The notes under the pieces were generated by a model, which was not told where the DNA came from, made no database searches, and saw only the letters and a program-made list of their open reading frames with translations. A stretch of 64,000 nt of DNA, from assembly GCA_021397845.1 (NCBI GenBank), contig CM038050.1, forward strand, positions 144,211,980 through 144,275,979, given 5' to 3'. The position numbers and the translations under genes were made by a program. Of the stretch, positions 43,764 to 54,625 are shown in pieces (the stretch's first letter is position 1; each line of letters opens with the position of its first letter). Origin of the DNA: Areca catechu. Lineage: Eukaryota > Streptophyta > Magnoliopsida > Arecales > Arecaceae.

Positions 43764-45087
43764 ATGAGCATTAGATCAGGAGTCCCATCTCATTCACCAT
43801 CTCCCTGAATCCATGGACCATTTTGATGCCAAATTTGATGCCCTTGGAGAAAGGTTAGTCCAAACCCTCAATCTTAGGTTTGAGCAAGCAAATGCCCAAT
43901 TGACCCAGAAGCTTGAACTAGAGGCCCGACAAGGAACCTTAGAGAAAACCTGTAGGACCCAAACCAGATCCAAACCTGAAGCAGAACTTGAGTCACCTCC
44001 CAAGCCTAGGAGAGCCCATCACCTGACCCTTATTATGATACTGAACCTTGGAGGACCCCTTACCATGATCCCTACCATGAGGTTGAACCTAGGAGAGACC
44101 ATCCCCATAACCCTTATTATTATACTGAACCTAGGAGGACCCCAAACCCTGATCCCTACTGTGAGGTTGAACCTAGGAGAGCCTATCGTCATGACCCTTA
44201 TTATGATACTGAAACTAGGAGGACCCCAAACCCTGATCCCTACCGTGAGGTTGAACCTAGGAGAGCCCATCATCATGACCCATACTATGATACTGAACCT
44301 AAGAGGACCCCAAACCCTGATCCCTACCGAGAGGTTGAACCTAGGAGAGCCCATCGTCATGACCCATACAATGATACTGAACCTAGGACGACCCCAAACC
44401 CTGATCCATACCTTGAGGCTGAACCTAGGAGAGCCCATCATCATGACCCAATCCCTAAGGTTAGTCCTAAAAGACCCAATCAGGATTTTGTAGACCAGGA
44501 AGATAGATCCTGTTTGCCCTCTCCCTATAAGCCTAGTATACCCACAACCTATAGATCTTATGACTCCAAATCCTATGAACCTAGAATCTATGAATCCAGA
44601 ACCTATGAGCCTAGATCCTATGACTCTAGATCCCATGATCATAGATCCTATGTACCCATATCCCATAAGCCTAGTAGACCCAACACCCAATATTCTGACC
44701 CATATAAGGAGTCCAACCCTAGGAGAACCCAATATCCTGACCCATATAGGGAGCCCAACCTTAGGAGGACCCCATACCATGATCCATCCTTAGAACCTGA
44801 CCATAGAACTGATCCAAAATCCTATGACCCCGATCCTATAATCCCATGACCCATAGATCTGCACCATTATCCTATGAGCCCAGAGAACCCATAACCCCTA
44901 AGTATCAATCTAGTACTAGTCAGGTTTCTCTTAGTCAACTTGAACCCTATAGATTAGTACCCCTAAATATGAACCCAGTAGTGAGCCACTACCCGTTAGT
45001 CAATCTGAGCCTACTAGGAGTAGTGCCCAAAATCAGAAACCAGGACCTAGCCAATTTTCCCCTAGCCGACCTTCTCTAACCATTCCT
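43764..45087 (+). pseudogene. gag: G5 gag with expanded 28-residue repeat
   Basis: Begins MSIRSGVPSHSPSP (ATG 43764) and breaks; 43813 resumes MDHFDAKFDALGERLVQTLN with a coil-forming segment. From 44025 five 84-bp units follow, each reading DPYYDTEPRRTPNPDPYREV plus EPRRAHHH in the ancestral frame. A one-base loss just upstream shifts the frame, which by chance stays open to 44493. 44514-44849 is a second low-complexity stretch (SYDSRS, SYEPR, PNPRRTQYPDPYRE). The capsid core and zinc knuckle are not recognisable. Confidence 0.7.
44025..44444 (+). repeat. 84-bp tandem repeat, 5 units, in G5 gag
   Basis: Units start at 44025, 44109, 44193, 44277 and 44361, exactly 84 bp apart, with a partial unit from 44445. 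Because 84 is a multiple of three, the reading frame is kept. G2 has about two copies at the same place (27960-28130), and G3 and G4 show none. Confidence 0.9.
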
Positions 45088-45792
45088 GAGATTGACAAGG
45101 CTTACATTAACGCGGAAGTGTATGAAGCTAATGCGAGCCTAGTGAATGAGTATGAAGGAGAAGAGGAGATACCTTTAGTAGACCTAGAATTAGCTGACCC
45201 AGTAGATACCTAGGTAGAAACCAACCCAGAGATAGTTGACCTTGACCACATCCAACCTAAAGCTATAATGGAAGAACAAATAGAGCAAGAGAACCTAGGT
45301 ATTGCTGCTAGAGCCTTACCTGAGGAAACCATAGAGGAGAGCCAAATTATAGAGTCTAGTCCAAAAATACAAGAACCAGAAGAATTTATTAAGGACCTGA
45401 TCTCTTTGAATCAATACCTTCAAGATGAGTCCCCTCCTATAGTTCCCATTAAGGTCCTCTTCCTCGAAATTGGTGACCCATCCTTCCATTATGCAAACCC
45501 TGTAGATATAGCTCAACCTCGTAAGGTTAACCTCATTAGTATAGGATTAGTTCCTGCCACCCCGTCTTTTATCCTACTTTATCCAACTAACCATGAACCT
45601 TTTTCTCTACCCTACCAAACTAATTCTGAATCCACTTCCTATTTTCTGCCCTTTCCAGACATCTCCAACATTTCCAGGATCATTAGATTGCATTTAGTTG
45701 AGATTAGCGTACTGCATGCATTCATTATGCATGTTAGGTTTGTATTATACTTCTGGCATTACCGTTTGGCATTTGCTTGGAGTCCATTGTAA
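45088..45792 (+). pseudogene. G5 acidic linker and YFLPFPD cassette
   Basis: One frame with a single TAG near 45211. It starts EIDKAYINAEVYEANASLVN, then EYEGEEEIPLVDLELADPVD, then an acidic stretch, YLQDESPPIVPIKVLFLEIG, and the cassette SYFLPFPDISNISRIIRLHL. It ends VRFVLYFWHYRLAF, a weak trace of the integrase YFWKTLW motif. G1 is the closest relative (36050-36150). The function is unknown. Confidence 0.7.
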
Positions 45793-45812
45793 ATACTCTT
45801 GTGCACACCACA

Positions 45813-45893
45813 CTAGGGTCAGACCTAGAGAGTCTATAGTCTCTTAGGTTTAGGCCCATAAAAGTCTAATAAATTTCCTTCGATAGGAATGCA
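45813..45893 (+). other. Conserved noncoding block (G5 copy)
   Basis: CTAGGGTCAGACCTAGAGAG, CTTAGGTTTAGGCCC, then AGTCTAATAAATTTCCTTC and GATAGGAATGCAAAG. It is the same block, in the same order, as on the minus strand of G1, G3, G4 and G6. Confidence 0.65.
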
Positions 45894-46009
45894 AAGTCGA
45901 GTATATTAGGTATTAGTTTGAGTCCTTTGCATCATTTTGTTAGTAGTCTACATGTGCCCAGCATGTTCACCACCTACACTAATTTTAAACAAACTAGCTA
46001 ATTCCTAAA

Positions 46010-46500
46010 GATGGATCGAAGAATTTGATGTAGTGGATTCTATCTTGGTTAGGCTTAGGCCTAAAAGAAGCTTCATGCTCACAGAGCCGGACCTTTTAAA
46101 GTGATAGAGAAGGTTGGATCAAATACCTAGGTGTTAGACTTGCCTTCGGATTTGGGCATTAGTTTACCTTCAATATTACAGACCTGGTTGAGTATAGGGA
46201 ACCGGTAGCGATACCTAGTGAGGCCTTTGGACCTATTCCTTTTCATTTTGAGTGACCCTAATCCAGAGTGTCCACTAACAAATTGGCCTGAGAGAGGTGA
46301 ACAGATCGAGCATATCTTGGACGATCAAGCCATCATGACCCGGAGCCTTGATTATCAACGCTTCCTGGTCTGATGACAAGGCTGGCCAGAGTCAGATGAT
46401 TCGTGGATTGCTCGAGAGGACATACAATGCCTCAACCCAGACTTTCTCGATAGATATGTGAGCCAGTCTAATCTTCACTCGAAAGGGTCGAGTTTCTCCC
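46010..46500 (+). pseudogene. G5 integrase tail and chromodomain
   Basis: Reads RLRPKRS-like, then SCSQSRT/GPFKVIEKVGSN, VEYREPVAIPSEAFGPI and YQRFLV followed by two stops, TGA TGA at 46371-46376, where arginine-tryptophan is expected. It then continues QGWPESDDSWI. Frameshifts lie in the linker. Confidence 0.72.
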
Positions 46501-46513
46501 ATCCCGAGAGAAT

Positions 46514-46791
46514 TGGTGGGGACACCAAAGACACCAAAATAAGATAGAGGCTTTTCAACCCTCTATGAATTGATCAATAATTTATGAGTCCATCTATAAT
46601 AATGGCTTAACCCATCAGAGTCCATTTTAGTTGTTATTTGAGTATTTTGAGTTGTTATTTCAGTTCTGTACTAGTCAGCTCATGTTGAGCTAGTTCAGTC
46701 CAATGCTAGTTAGCTCATGTTGAGCTAATTTTATTTTTTTGAGTCCTGTCCAAGCATACTGAAGACTCAAGACTATATCATACAAGTGAAG
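46514..46791 (+). repeat. G5 3' LTR fragment
   Basis: Matches 41472-41750. It ends CATACAAGTGAAG, after which G6 begins. The last five bases TGAAG (46787-46791) are the expected target duplication; the other copy would lie right of the window. Confidence 0.88.
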
Positions 46792-47375
46792 TGATGCGGA
46801 AAAAAGGATGAGGATGATGATACTAGCATGGATGATGCAAAGGTGGTTAATCTTGTTTCTTTTTTTTTGGGTTTTATCTTTGGTTCCCGATTGCAAGCAA
46901 AGAGAACCTAGGAAAACTGAAAGCAAAGAGGTCTATGCTAGCAGATCAATCCCTAAGAAATGATAGACCAGGACCCCGAGATTAAGGAACCCCGGGATTA
47001 GGACTAGCTCGAAACAATCAATACCTACCTAGGAGATAGGGATGCAAACCTTTCAACACTCTGATGCTCTTGGTGCAGAGATCGCTCAACCTTGACGGAT
47101 ACGACCTGGATGTTCGAGCTGTCGAGCCCGCGGATAGGCTGGCTTTCGATCGGGTGGTCACAGTGGCAAAGTAGACCTTCTCTGATAGTCGTGGCACCAA
47201 GGGGACCTGTAGGCAAACAAAGAGGATTAGTTTTTTTTTTTTTTTGTTCTTTTTCCTTTTAGATGATGGAAAGGTGGAAAGAAAAACAAAGGAAAGGGTT
47301 GAGGAGATGGGGTTCGGATGATGGTGTTGGTGGAGATAACTTGGGGCCTCGCACCCCGCAACATCCCGGAAGGAT

Positions 47376-47489
47376 GAAGGAATGTGGCCTCTCACCACGT
47401 GATGCCCTCAGACGAAGGAATGTGGCCTCTCACCTCGCGACGCCCTCAGGCAAAGGAATGTGGCCTCTCACCACGCGACGTCCCGGAGG
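47376..47489. repeat. 38-bp triple repeat in the G6 LTR
   Basis: Units at 47376, 47414 and 47452, each GAAGGAATGTGGCCTCTCAC followed by a CpG-containing CACGTGATGCCCTCAGAC-type tail. The same three units occur in the other three LTRs near 51728, 56075 and 60494. Confidence 0.85.
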
Positions 47490-47912
47490 ATGAAGGAAGC
47501 TCTCACTCAACCTAGCCTAGGAGACAAGGATTGAAGATGATGATGGAACACACAAGCTTTCTTTCATTAATCATCAATTATTCTTTACAAGAGGGTTTGA
47601 GTCCTTTAAATAGGCACCCAAGAGCACTTTGAAATTTAAACTACCCCATTACACTTAGCACCCAAAATTTGGAGGAGAACTTCTTTCTTTGCTTGCTTGG
47701 TTTTGGTAGAAAACATGAAGTAAGGCTAGCTTGGAAGGATTTGTCCCACTTTGACTTTTCTTGGCTTGATTCAAGGCCGACCAAATGGGAATAATCCTAG
47801 GCGTGGCATGATTGGAGGCTTGGAGAGGGGGATTGGTCTTTGACATTCCTTCCTTGCATGGCTTATTTTGGTAGAAGGCTTGGATTGAGGCTTGATGTCT
47901 TCACCATGTCTT

Positions 47913-48085
47913 TCTTGCTTAACTTCTTTATGGAAGAAGGCTTGAGTGGAGGCATGCATCAAGGGATTTGAAACTTCTTTCCACTTGGAGAATGGAGGAT
48001 GCCTTTCTTGCTTGACTTCTTTATGGAAGGAGTCTTGAGTGGAGGCATGCATCAAGGGATTTGAAACTTCTTTCCATGACCGCCC
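47913..48085. repeat. About 95-bp duplication in the G6 LTR
   Basis: Two copies of TTCTTGCTTRACTTCTTTAT...GGATTTGAAACTTCTTTCCA, starting near 47913 and 48007. Present in every G6 LTR; the antisense frame is open through both copies (94 codons), which explains a conserved but spurious ORF. Confidence 0.85.
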
Positions 48086-48475
48086 ATCCTAGATTGGAAG
48101 AGAGCTTGAAGAGGGGAGGGGAAGGGGGCATGGATCATGTGAGTGGTCCCCTTTCTTGGGTGCCCAAAACAAACCACATGTCATCACCTCAGTGCGCCAC
48201 ATAAATAGATAAGGTGGGCCCTGAGCTGACATATCTCCTTGCCTTTGTTAGGCTTAAAAGAGACTTAACTTTTGAACCACTAAAGACTTCATGGGCTTAG
48301 ACTCGGCCCGACTTATTACAAGACTCAGCTCGACCCGATGGGTCGAGGTACAGGATTTTAGCAAATAAACTAGAGGCTGACAGCCTTATTACAACAGGAC
48401 TCGATAAACACAGAACCCTAATCAGAGATCCCCCGAAGTTTGAAGGGCTCAAGTCAAACCCTGATGCCCACATCA

Positions 48476-48930
48476 ATTCTCCCGGGGTGAGAGAAACTCG
48501 ACCTTGTCGAGTGGAGGTTGATTTAGCTTTGGTACTCCTTTAGTGGGTTGATGCATGGCCAGTCCTCCTGGGTGATCCACGAATCATCAGATTTGGGTCG
48601 ACCTTGCTAACGGACCAAGAAATCTGAAAGCCATTGTCCTGGGCTGCGGTAGCTCGACCATCCAGGACACACTCGATCCGTAATCCTTACTCGGGTCAAA
48701 TTGGAAGTGGACACTCGGGTCAGGTTTTCTCTCCAAAAAGGATTAGGCTCAAATCACTCGCTAGGTGGTTTGCTGGTTCCCTATACTCAACTAGGTGCAA
48801 GATATTGAGAGTCGAGCTAATGTTCCAAATCAGGATATTAGGGTCACTCTCCTATCACTCTAAGGGACCAATTCAGTGAGCATAAAAACTTCTTTATTAT
48901 TTCAGAATCCCCAATTCTCTACTTAGCTTG
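48476..48930 (-). pseudogene. G6 unit 1 purine tract and chromodomain tail
   Basis: ATTCTCCCG (purine-tract complement) abuts the LTR. Upstream on the minus strand the chromodomain reads IECVLDGRATAAQDNGFQ, then in a neighbouring frame FLVR, a TAG stop at 48607-48609 in place of tryptophan, and QGRPKSDDSWITQEDW. VEYREPANHLASD marks the linker. No intact frame. Confidence 0.75.
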
Positions 48931-49040
48931 CTTTCAGGAACAACCAAATTTTAATTATTAATTTTCGTGTCCCTAGTATGCAATGCAAGAGATCATGCAG
49001 ATTCTGAGGCTCAAGTAACACTCAACAAAAGCAAACTAAA

Positions 49041-49130
49041 CTAGGTATTCCTAGTAAGAAGAATTTATTGGAGTCCTAGGGCCTAAACCTACTAGACCAT
49101 TGGTTTTCTAGGCTTGACCCTAGTCTGAAA
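49041..49130 (-). other. Conserved noncoding block (G6 unit 1; also units 2-4)
   Basis: Minus strand: CTAGGGTCAAGCCTAGAAAA, TTAGGCCCTAGGACTCCAAT, AATAAATTCTTC and TAGGAATACC. Equivalent copies lie at about 53385-53475, 57733-57822 and 62153-62241. It overlaps the last codons of the cassette frame. Confidence 0.6.
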
Positions 49131-50280
49131 GATACAAGAAAATTCACAGTGGGTCCCGAACAAATGCCATAAGGTGTGCCAGAAGTAGATGGCAAAAGGG
49201 GTGGGCTCTATGGAGTCATGCATTTTGGTGATTTCAACAAAAAGTAATCCCATGGCTCTAGAAATGTGAGAAGGCTCAGGGAAGGGTAGAAAATAAGGAG
49301 GAGACTCAAGGACTGGTTCAAGGATTAGGCTATTAACCTTAATGTATGAATGAAGGTCTAAAGGTGTGCTCATCTTAACCTCATGATCAGTAGTACTAGA
49401 AGGATCAATAGGTGCAAGTCCTCAGGTAGGCGGGATGCTCCTAGATAGTGGAGGGCTTTCGGGAAGGTCTTCAGAACATTCATCTTGAGAATCTATACCT
49501 TCATCTACTTCGTTTGATCCTGGCTTGGTCTGTTCTGCTTCAAGGTCTATAGTGGATTCAGGATCATTATCGTTTGGGTCCTTACTAAGTTTTGGGGTAT
49601 CCTTAATAATTCCATCAGGTGGGAGCCAATCAATTAAATTATCAGGCGATACCTCCTCACATTCTTCTTCTTCTTCTTCATATTCATTAATCAAGCTTAT
49701 GTCAGGCTCATATATGACTTCCTCAAACTCACAGAAGGGTTCTAATCTTTTATTCTTTGATTCCTTAATGGGTTTGGGTTCAGTTTCAATCGATTCATCT
49801 ATAAGTAGGGCAGGGGCGGTGCACTGACCGGCAAGATGCTCAGGTTTATGACACCTATGTTGTTACCTTGGAGATCGGGTCTCCTCTGGACTTCAATAGC
49901 CTTACCCTTGTCCTCTCTACTGTATTGGTGTCGATTTAGACTGGGACGACTAGGACTGGGTTGGGCAAGGCTTGGTCGACTTGGGTAAGCCTAGCTATAA
50001 CCTTGGGTGGATCCGGGGATGTGGCTTTGGTTCCTAAAAGGCTCAGTTCTTCTGTAGGTGGGGGAGCTCTCTGGAAATGCACACGGAGCCTAGCGGCTTC
50101 CTCTATGGGACCTAGTCTGGCCTCTACTTGATCACATCTATCATCTAACCGGGTGCTTAACTGAGTTATGGCTCAAGTCAGGGATTCGTTCATGGCTGCA
50201 AGCTCAACACGAAGTTCGTCCATGTCTTCGATAGGGGTTGGAGACGGTGGGTGAAAAAGGGCTCCTGATCTAGTGCACAT
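49092..50280 (-). pseudogene. gag: G6 unit 1 gag-cassette fusion
   Basis: Starts MCTRSGALFHPPSPTPIEDM (ATG 50278-50280) and has a TGA after MNESLT. It continues with a coil-forming region (QVEARLGPIEEAARLRV), a degenerate zinc knuckle CHKPEHLAGQC whose first cysteine is lost, the acidic linker (EPDISLINEYEEEEEECEEV), the cassette (PPYFLPFPEPSHISRAMGLL) and an integrase core stub (FAIYFWHTLWHLFGTHCEFS). Unit 1 has an extra TGA near 49423 and a frame break near 49395. No capsid core is visible. Confidence 0.75.
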
Positions 50281-51114
50281 GCAAATACACAAAACGGTAC
50301 TACGGTGTGCTAGACCTAGGAGATCTCACCAAATGAAAAGTCAAGAAGATGAACCTGGTAGTAGTAACTTAGCACCTCGCCAGGTAAGCGCAAGGTTAGT
50401 GGAGGTTCCTCTTTGCTTGCCTAGACACCAATCTTGCAATTGGCCAGGTAAGCGAACCAACACACTTCCCTTCGGGATCTAGTCCCTAAACTGCTTGCAT
50501 AGACACCAGCTACACAAGCACACACTTCCAAGCAATCTAGCTTGGCCCGACACTTGGGTTGACCCGACTTCGTGGGTGTCCCTAGCTCACTAGAGCAGAT
50601 TAACGTCTAATTGATTTTAGTTAATGGCTAGGGTTCGAAATGCCGGATGGTGGTTTTTGGGCTAGGGACAGGTTATGAACTCCTGACCCTATGTTAACAT
50701 GTCACCCTTAAGTGTTTTATGAACAATGTATGCACACAAATGTCCAAGAAAATGATTTAATATACATATATATATATATTTTTTGTGTCTTTCAGATGTA
50801 TGGATGCTAAGAAAAATGTAAAAATCTAAACATGAACTAAATACACGAACTAACTAAATGAGACAAGAAAGAGATGCTTGCTGAAACTGCAGGCTTGAGA
50901 TTTTCTTAGGTGGTTTTTCGGCTTGTAGAATTTCTACAGGCTGAAATAAAATCTAAGAAAATAAAAAAAAAATCCTATAAATGCAAAAGATCCAGCAAAA
51001 AAAAAAATGAAACAAAACAGATATTCCTACAAAAAAAAAAAATTAAAATAGCAGACCAATTACGAACTGGACAGAATGCAGAAACTAAATGCAAGAGCAC
51101 TAGTACTAGCCTAG
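50281..51114 (-). other. G6 unit 1 leader and AT-rich 5' stretch
   Basis: 50281-50710 is the conserved leader with hairpin CCAAT-CTTGCA-ATTGG (50428-50443) next to CCAGGTAAGCG. 50711-51114 is AT-rich, with a short (TA)n tract near 50762. Nothing codes here. Confidence 0.6.
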
Positions 51115-51126
51115 GCTCTGATACCA
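51115..51126 (-). other. G6 unit 1 primer-binding site
   Basis: GCTCTGATACCA (complement of TGGTATCAGAGC), five bases from LTR 2. In units 2 and 3 the site reads CTCTGATACCA preceded by an extra CT (55460-55470, 59881-59891), so the tRNA match is one base shorter. Confidence 0.85.
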
Positions 51127-51131
51127 AAAAA

Positions 51132-52825
51132 TGCTGCGGGTAAAAAAAAAGGATGAAGAGGTGATGATGCTAGCACGGATGATGTAAAGGTGGTTATATA
51201 TTGTTTTCTTTTTTTTTTTGGGTTTTATCTTTGGTTCCCGATTGCAAGCAAAGAGAACCTAGGAAAACTGAAAGCAAAGAGGTCTATGCTAGCAGATCAA
51301 TCCCTAAGAAATGATAGACCAGGACCCCGAGATTAAGGAACCCCGGGATTAGGACTAGCTTGATACAATCAATACCTACCTAGGAGATAGGGATGCAAAC
51401 CTTTCAACACTCTGATGCTCTTGGTGCAGAGATCGCACAACCTTTACAGATGCGACCTGGATGTTTGAGCTGTCGAACCCACGGATAGGCTGGCTTTCGA
51501 TCGGGTGGTCACAGTGGCAATGCAGACCTTCTCTGATGGTCGTGGCACCAAGGGGACCTAAAGGCAAACAAAGAGGATTAGTTTTTTTTTTTTTTTTGTT
51601 CTTTTTCCTTTTAGATGATGGAAAGGTGGAAAGAAAAACAAAGGAAAGGGTTAAGGAGATGGGGTTCAGATGATGGTGTTGGTGGAGATAACTTTGGGCC
51701 TCGCACCCCGCAACATCCCGGAAGGACGAAGGAATGTGGCCTCTCACCACGTGATGCCCTCAGACGAAGGAATGTGGCCTCTCACCTTGCGACGCCCTCA
51801 GGCAAAGGAATGTGGCCTCTCACCACGTGACGTCCCGGAGGACGAAGGAAGCTCTCACTCAACCTAGCCTAGGAGACAAGGATTGAAGATGATGATGGAA
51901 CACACAAGCTTTCTTTCATTAATCATCAATTATTCTTTACAAGAGGGGTTTGAGTCCTTTAAATAGGCACCCAAGAGCACTTTGAAATTTAAACTACCCC
52001 ATTACACTTGGCACCCAAAATTTGGAGGAGAACTTCTTTCTTTGCTTGCTTGGTTTTGGTAGAAAACATGAAGTAAGGCTAGCTTGGAGGGATTTGTCCC
52101 ACTTTGACTTTTCTTGGCTTGATTCAAGGCCGACCAAATGGGAATAATCCTAGGCGTGGCATGATTGGAGGCTTGGAGAGGGGGATTGGTCTTTGACCTT
52201 CCTTCCTTGCATGGCTTATTTTGGTAGAAGGCTTGGATTGAGGCTTGATGTCTTCACCATGTCTTTCTTGCTTAACTTCTTTATGGAAGAAGGCTTGAGT
52301 GGAGGCATGCATCAAGGGATTTGAAACTTCTTTCCACTTGGAGAATGGAGGATGCCTTTCTTGCTTGACTTCTTTATGGAAGGAGTCTTGAGTGGAGGCA
52401 TGCATCAAGGGATTTGAAACTTCTTTCCATGACCGCCCATCCTAGATTGGAAGAGAGCTTGAAGAGGGAAGGGGAAGGGGGCATGGATCATGTGAGTGGT
52501 CCCCTTTCTTGGGTGCCCAAAACAAACCACATGTCATCACCTCAGTGCGCCACATAAACAGATAAGGTGGGCCCTGAGCTGACATATCTCCTTGCCTTTG
52601 TTAGGCTTAAAAGAGACTTAACTTTTGAACCACTAAAGACTTCATGGGCTTAGACTCGGCCCAACTTATTACAAGACTCAGCTCGACCCGATGGGTCGAG
52701 GTACAGGATTTAAGCAAATAAACTAGAGGCTCACAGCCTTATTACAGGACTCGATAAACACAGAACCCTAATCAGAGATCCCCCGAAGTTTGAAGGGCTC
52801 AAGTCAAACCCTGATGCCCACATCA
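51132..52825 (-). repeat. G6 LTR 2, 1694 bp
   Basis: Starts TGCTGCGGGTAAAA and ends GCCCACATCA. Very similar to LTRs 3 and 4; it keeps TTGGCACCCAAAATTTGG where those read TTGGCACACAAAA. Confidence 0.93.
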
Positions 52826-53275
52826 ATTCTCCCGGGTGGGAGAAACTCGACCCTGTCGAGTGGAGGTTGATTTAGCTTTGGTACTTCTTTAGTGGGTTGA
52901 TGCATGGCCAGTCCTCCTGGGTGATCCACGAATCATCAGATTTGGGTCGACCTTGCTAACGGACCAAGAAATCTGAAAGCCGTTGTCCTGGGCTGCGGTA
53001 GCTCGACCATCCAGGACACACTCGATCCGTACTCCTTACTCAGGTCAAATTGGAAGTGGACACTCGGGTCAGGTTTTCTCTCCAAAAAGGATTAGGCTCA
53101 AATCACTCGCTAGGTGGTTTGCTGGTTCCCTATACTCAACTAGGTGCAAGATATTGAGAGTCGAGCTAATGTTCCAAATCAGGATATTAGGGTCACTCTC
53201 CTATCACTCTAAGGGACCAATTCAGCGAGCATAAAAACTTCTTTATTATTTCAGAATCCCCAATTCTCTACTTAG
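52826..53275 (-). pseudogene. G6 unit 2 purine tract and chromodomain tail
   Basis: Same content and same tryptophan-to-TAG change as unit 1. Confidence 0.73.
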
Positions 53276-53436
53276 CTTGCTTTCAGGAACAACCAAATTT
53301 TAATTATTAATTTTCGTGTCCCTAGTATGCAATGCAAGAGATCATGCAGATTCTGAGGCTCAAGTAACACTCAACAAAAGCAAACTAAACTAGGTATTCC
53401 TAGTAAGAAGAATTTATTGGAGTCCTAGGGCCTAAA

Positions 53437-54625
53437 CCTACTAGACCATTGGTTTTCTAGGCTTGACCCTAGTCTGAAAGATACAAGAAAATTCACAGTG
53501 GGTCCCGAACAAATGCCATAAGGTGTGCCAGAAGTAGATGGCAAAAGGGGTGGGCTCTACGGAGTCATGCATTTTGGTGATTTCAACAAAAAGTAATCCC
53601 ATGGCTCTAGAAATGTGAGAAGGCTCAGGGAAGGGTAGAAAATAAGGAGGAGACTCAAGGACTGGTTCAAGGATTAGGCTATTGACCTTAATGTATGAAT
53701 GAAGGTCTAAAGGTGTGCTCTCTTAACCTCATGATCAGTACTAGGAGGATCAATAGGTGAAAGTCCTCAGGTAGGCGGGATGCTCCTAGATAGTGGAGGG
53801 CTTTCGGGAAGGTCTTCAGAACATTCATCTTGAGAATCTATACCTTCATCTACTTCGTTTGATCCTGGCTTGGTCTGTTCTGCTTCAAGGTCTATAGTGG
53901 ATTCAGGATCATTATCGTTTGGGTCCTTGCTAAGTTCTGGGGTATCCTTAATAATTCCATCAGGTGGGAGCCAATCAATTAAATTATCAGGCGATACCTC
54001 CTCACATTCTTCTTCTTCTTCTTCATATTCATTAATCAAGCTTATGTCAGGCTCATATATGACTTCCTCAAACTCACAGAAGGGTTCTAATCTTTTATTC
54101 TTTGATTCCTTAATGGGTTTGGGTTCAGTTTCAATCGGTTCATCTATAAGTAGGGCAGGGGCGGTGCACTGACTGGCAAGATGCTCAGGTTTATGACACC
54201 TATAGTTGTTACCTTGGAGATCGGGTCTCCTCTGGACTTCAATAGCCTTACCCTTGTCCTCTCTACTATATTGGTGTCGATTTAGACTGGGACGACTTGG
54301 ACTGGGTTGGGCAAGGCTTGGTCGACTTGGGTAAGCCTGGCTATAACCTTGGGTGGATCCGGGGATGTGGCTTTGGTTCCTAAAAGGCTCAGTTCTTCTG
54401 TAGGTGGGGGAGCTCTATGAAACGCACACGTAGCCTAGCGGCTTCCTCTATGGGACCTAGTCTGGCCTCTACTTGATCACATCTATCATCTAACCGGGTG
54501 CTTAACTGAGTTATGGCTCAAGTCAGGGATTCGTTCATGGCTGCAAGCTCAACACGAAGTTCGTCCATGTCTTCGATAGGGGTTGGAGACGGTGGGTGAA
54601 AAAGGGCTCCTGATCTAGTGCACAT
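53437..54625 (-). pseudogene. gag: G6 unit 2 gag-cassette fusion
   Basis: Start ATG at 54623-54625. In this unit the frame across the degenerate zinc knuckle is open (NNYRCHKPEHLASQC), while the others have a one-base loss there that brings in a TAA. In contrast it has a base loss near 53720 (GTGCTCTCTTAACC versus GTGCTCATCTTAACC) and a TGA near 53768 between acidic linker and cassette. Confidence 0.75.

Larger units (their letters stand above)
41472..46791 (+). mobile_element. G5: non-autonomous Ty3/gypsy element, 3' LTR interrupted by G6
   Basis: The 5' LTR is 41472-42919 (TGGTGGGGACACC...CCGCATCA), the primer site is at 42922 and the internal region runs to 46513. The 3' LTR begins at 46514 and is cut at 46791 by the G6 array; its remainder must lie beyond the window. 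It encodes gag with an 84-bp repeat, an acidic linker, the YFLPFPD cassette and a chromodomain tail; RT, RNase H and protease are missing. The left flank is CTAAT; the right flank is not available. Confidence 0.88.
46792..48475 (-). repeat. G6 LTR 1, 1684 bp
   Basis: Outer left LTR, starting TGATGCGGAAAAAAGG (others start TGCTGCGGGTAAAA) and ending GATGCCCACATCA. It contains a 38-bp x3 repeat (47376-47489), a roughly 95-bp duplication (about 47913-48080) and the TATA-like complement at 47603-47613. It is the most diverged of the four LTRs. Confidence 0.93.

Noticed and set aside
44019..44780. 253-codon minus-strand open frame rich in Arg, Ile, Gly and Val
   Set aside because: It is the antisense of the 84-bp gag repeat and following low-complexity stretch; repeats of length divisible by three open several frames by chance.
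47771..48055. 94-codon minus-strand frame conserved in all four G6 LTRs
   Set aside because: It covers the roughly 95-bp duplication in the LTR; its conservation reflects recent copying of the LTR, not selection on a protein.
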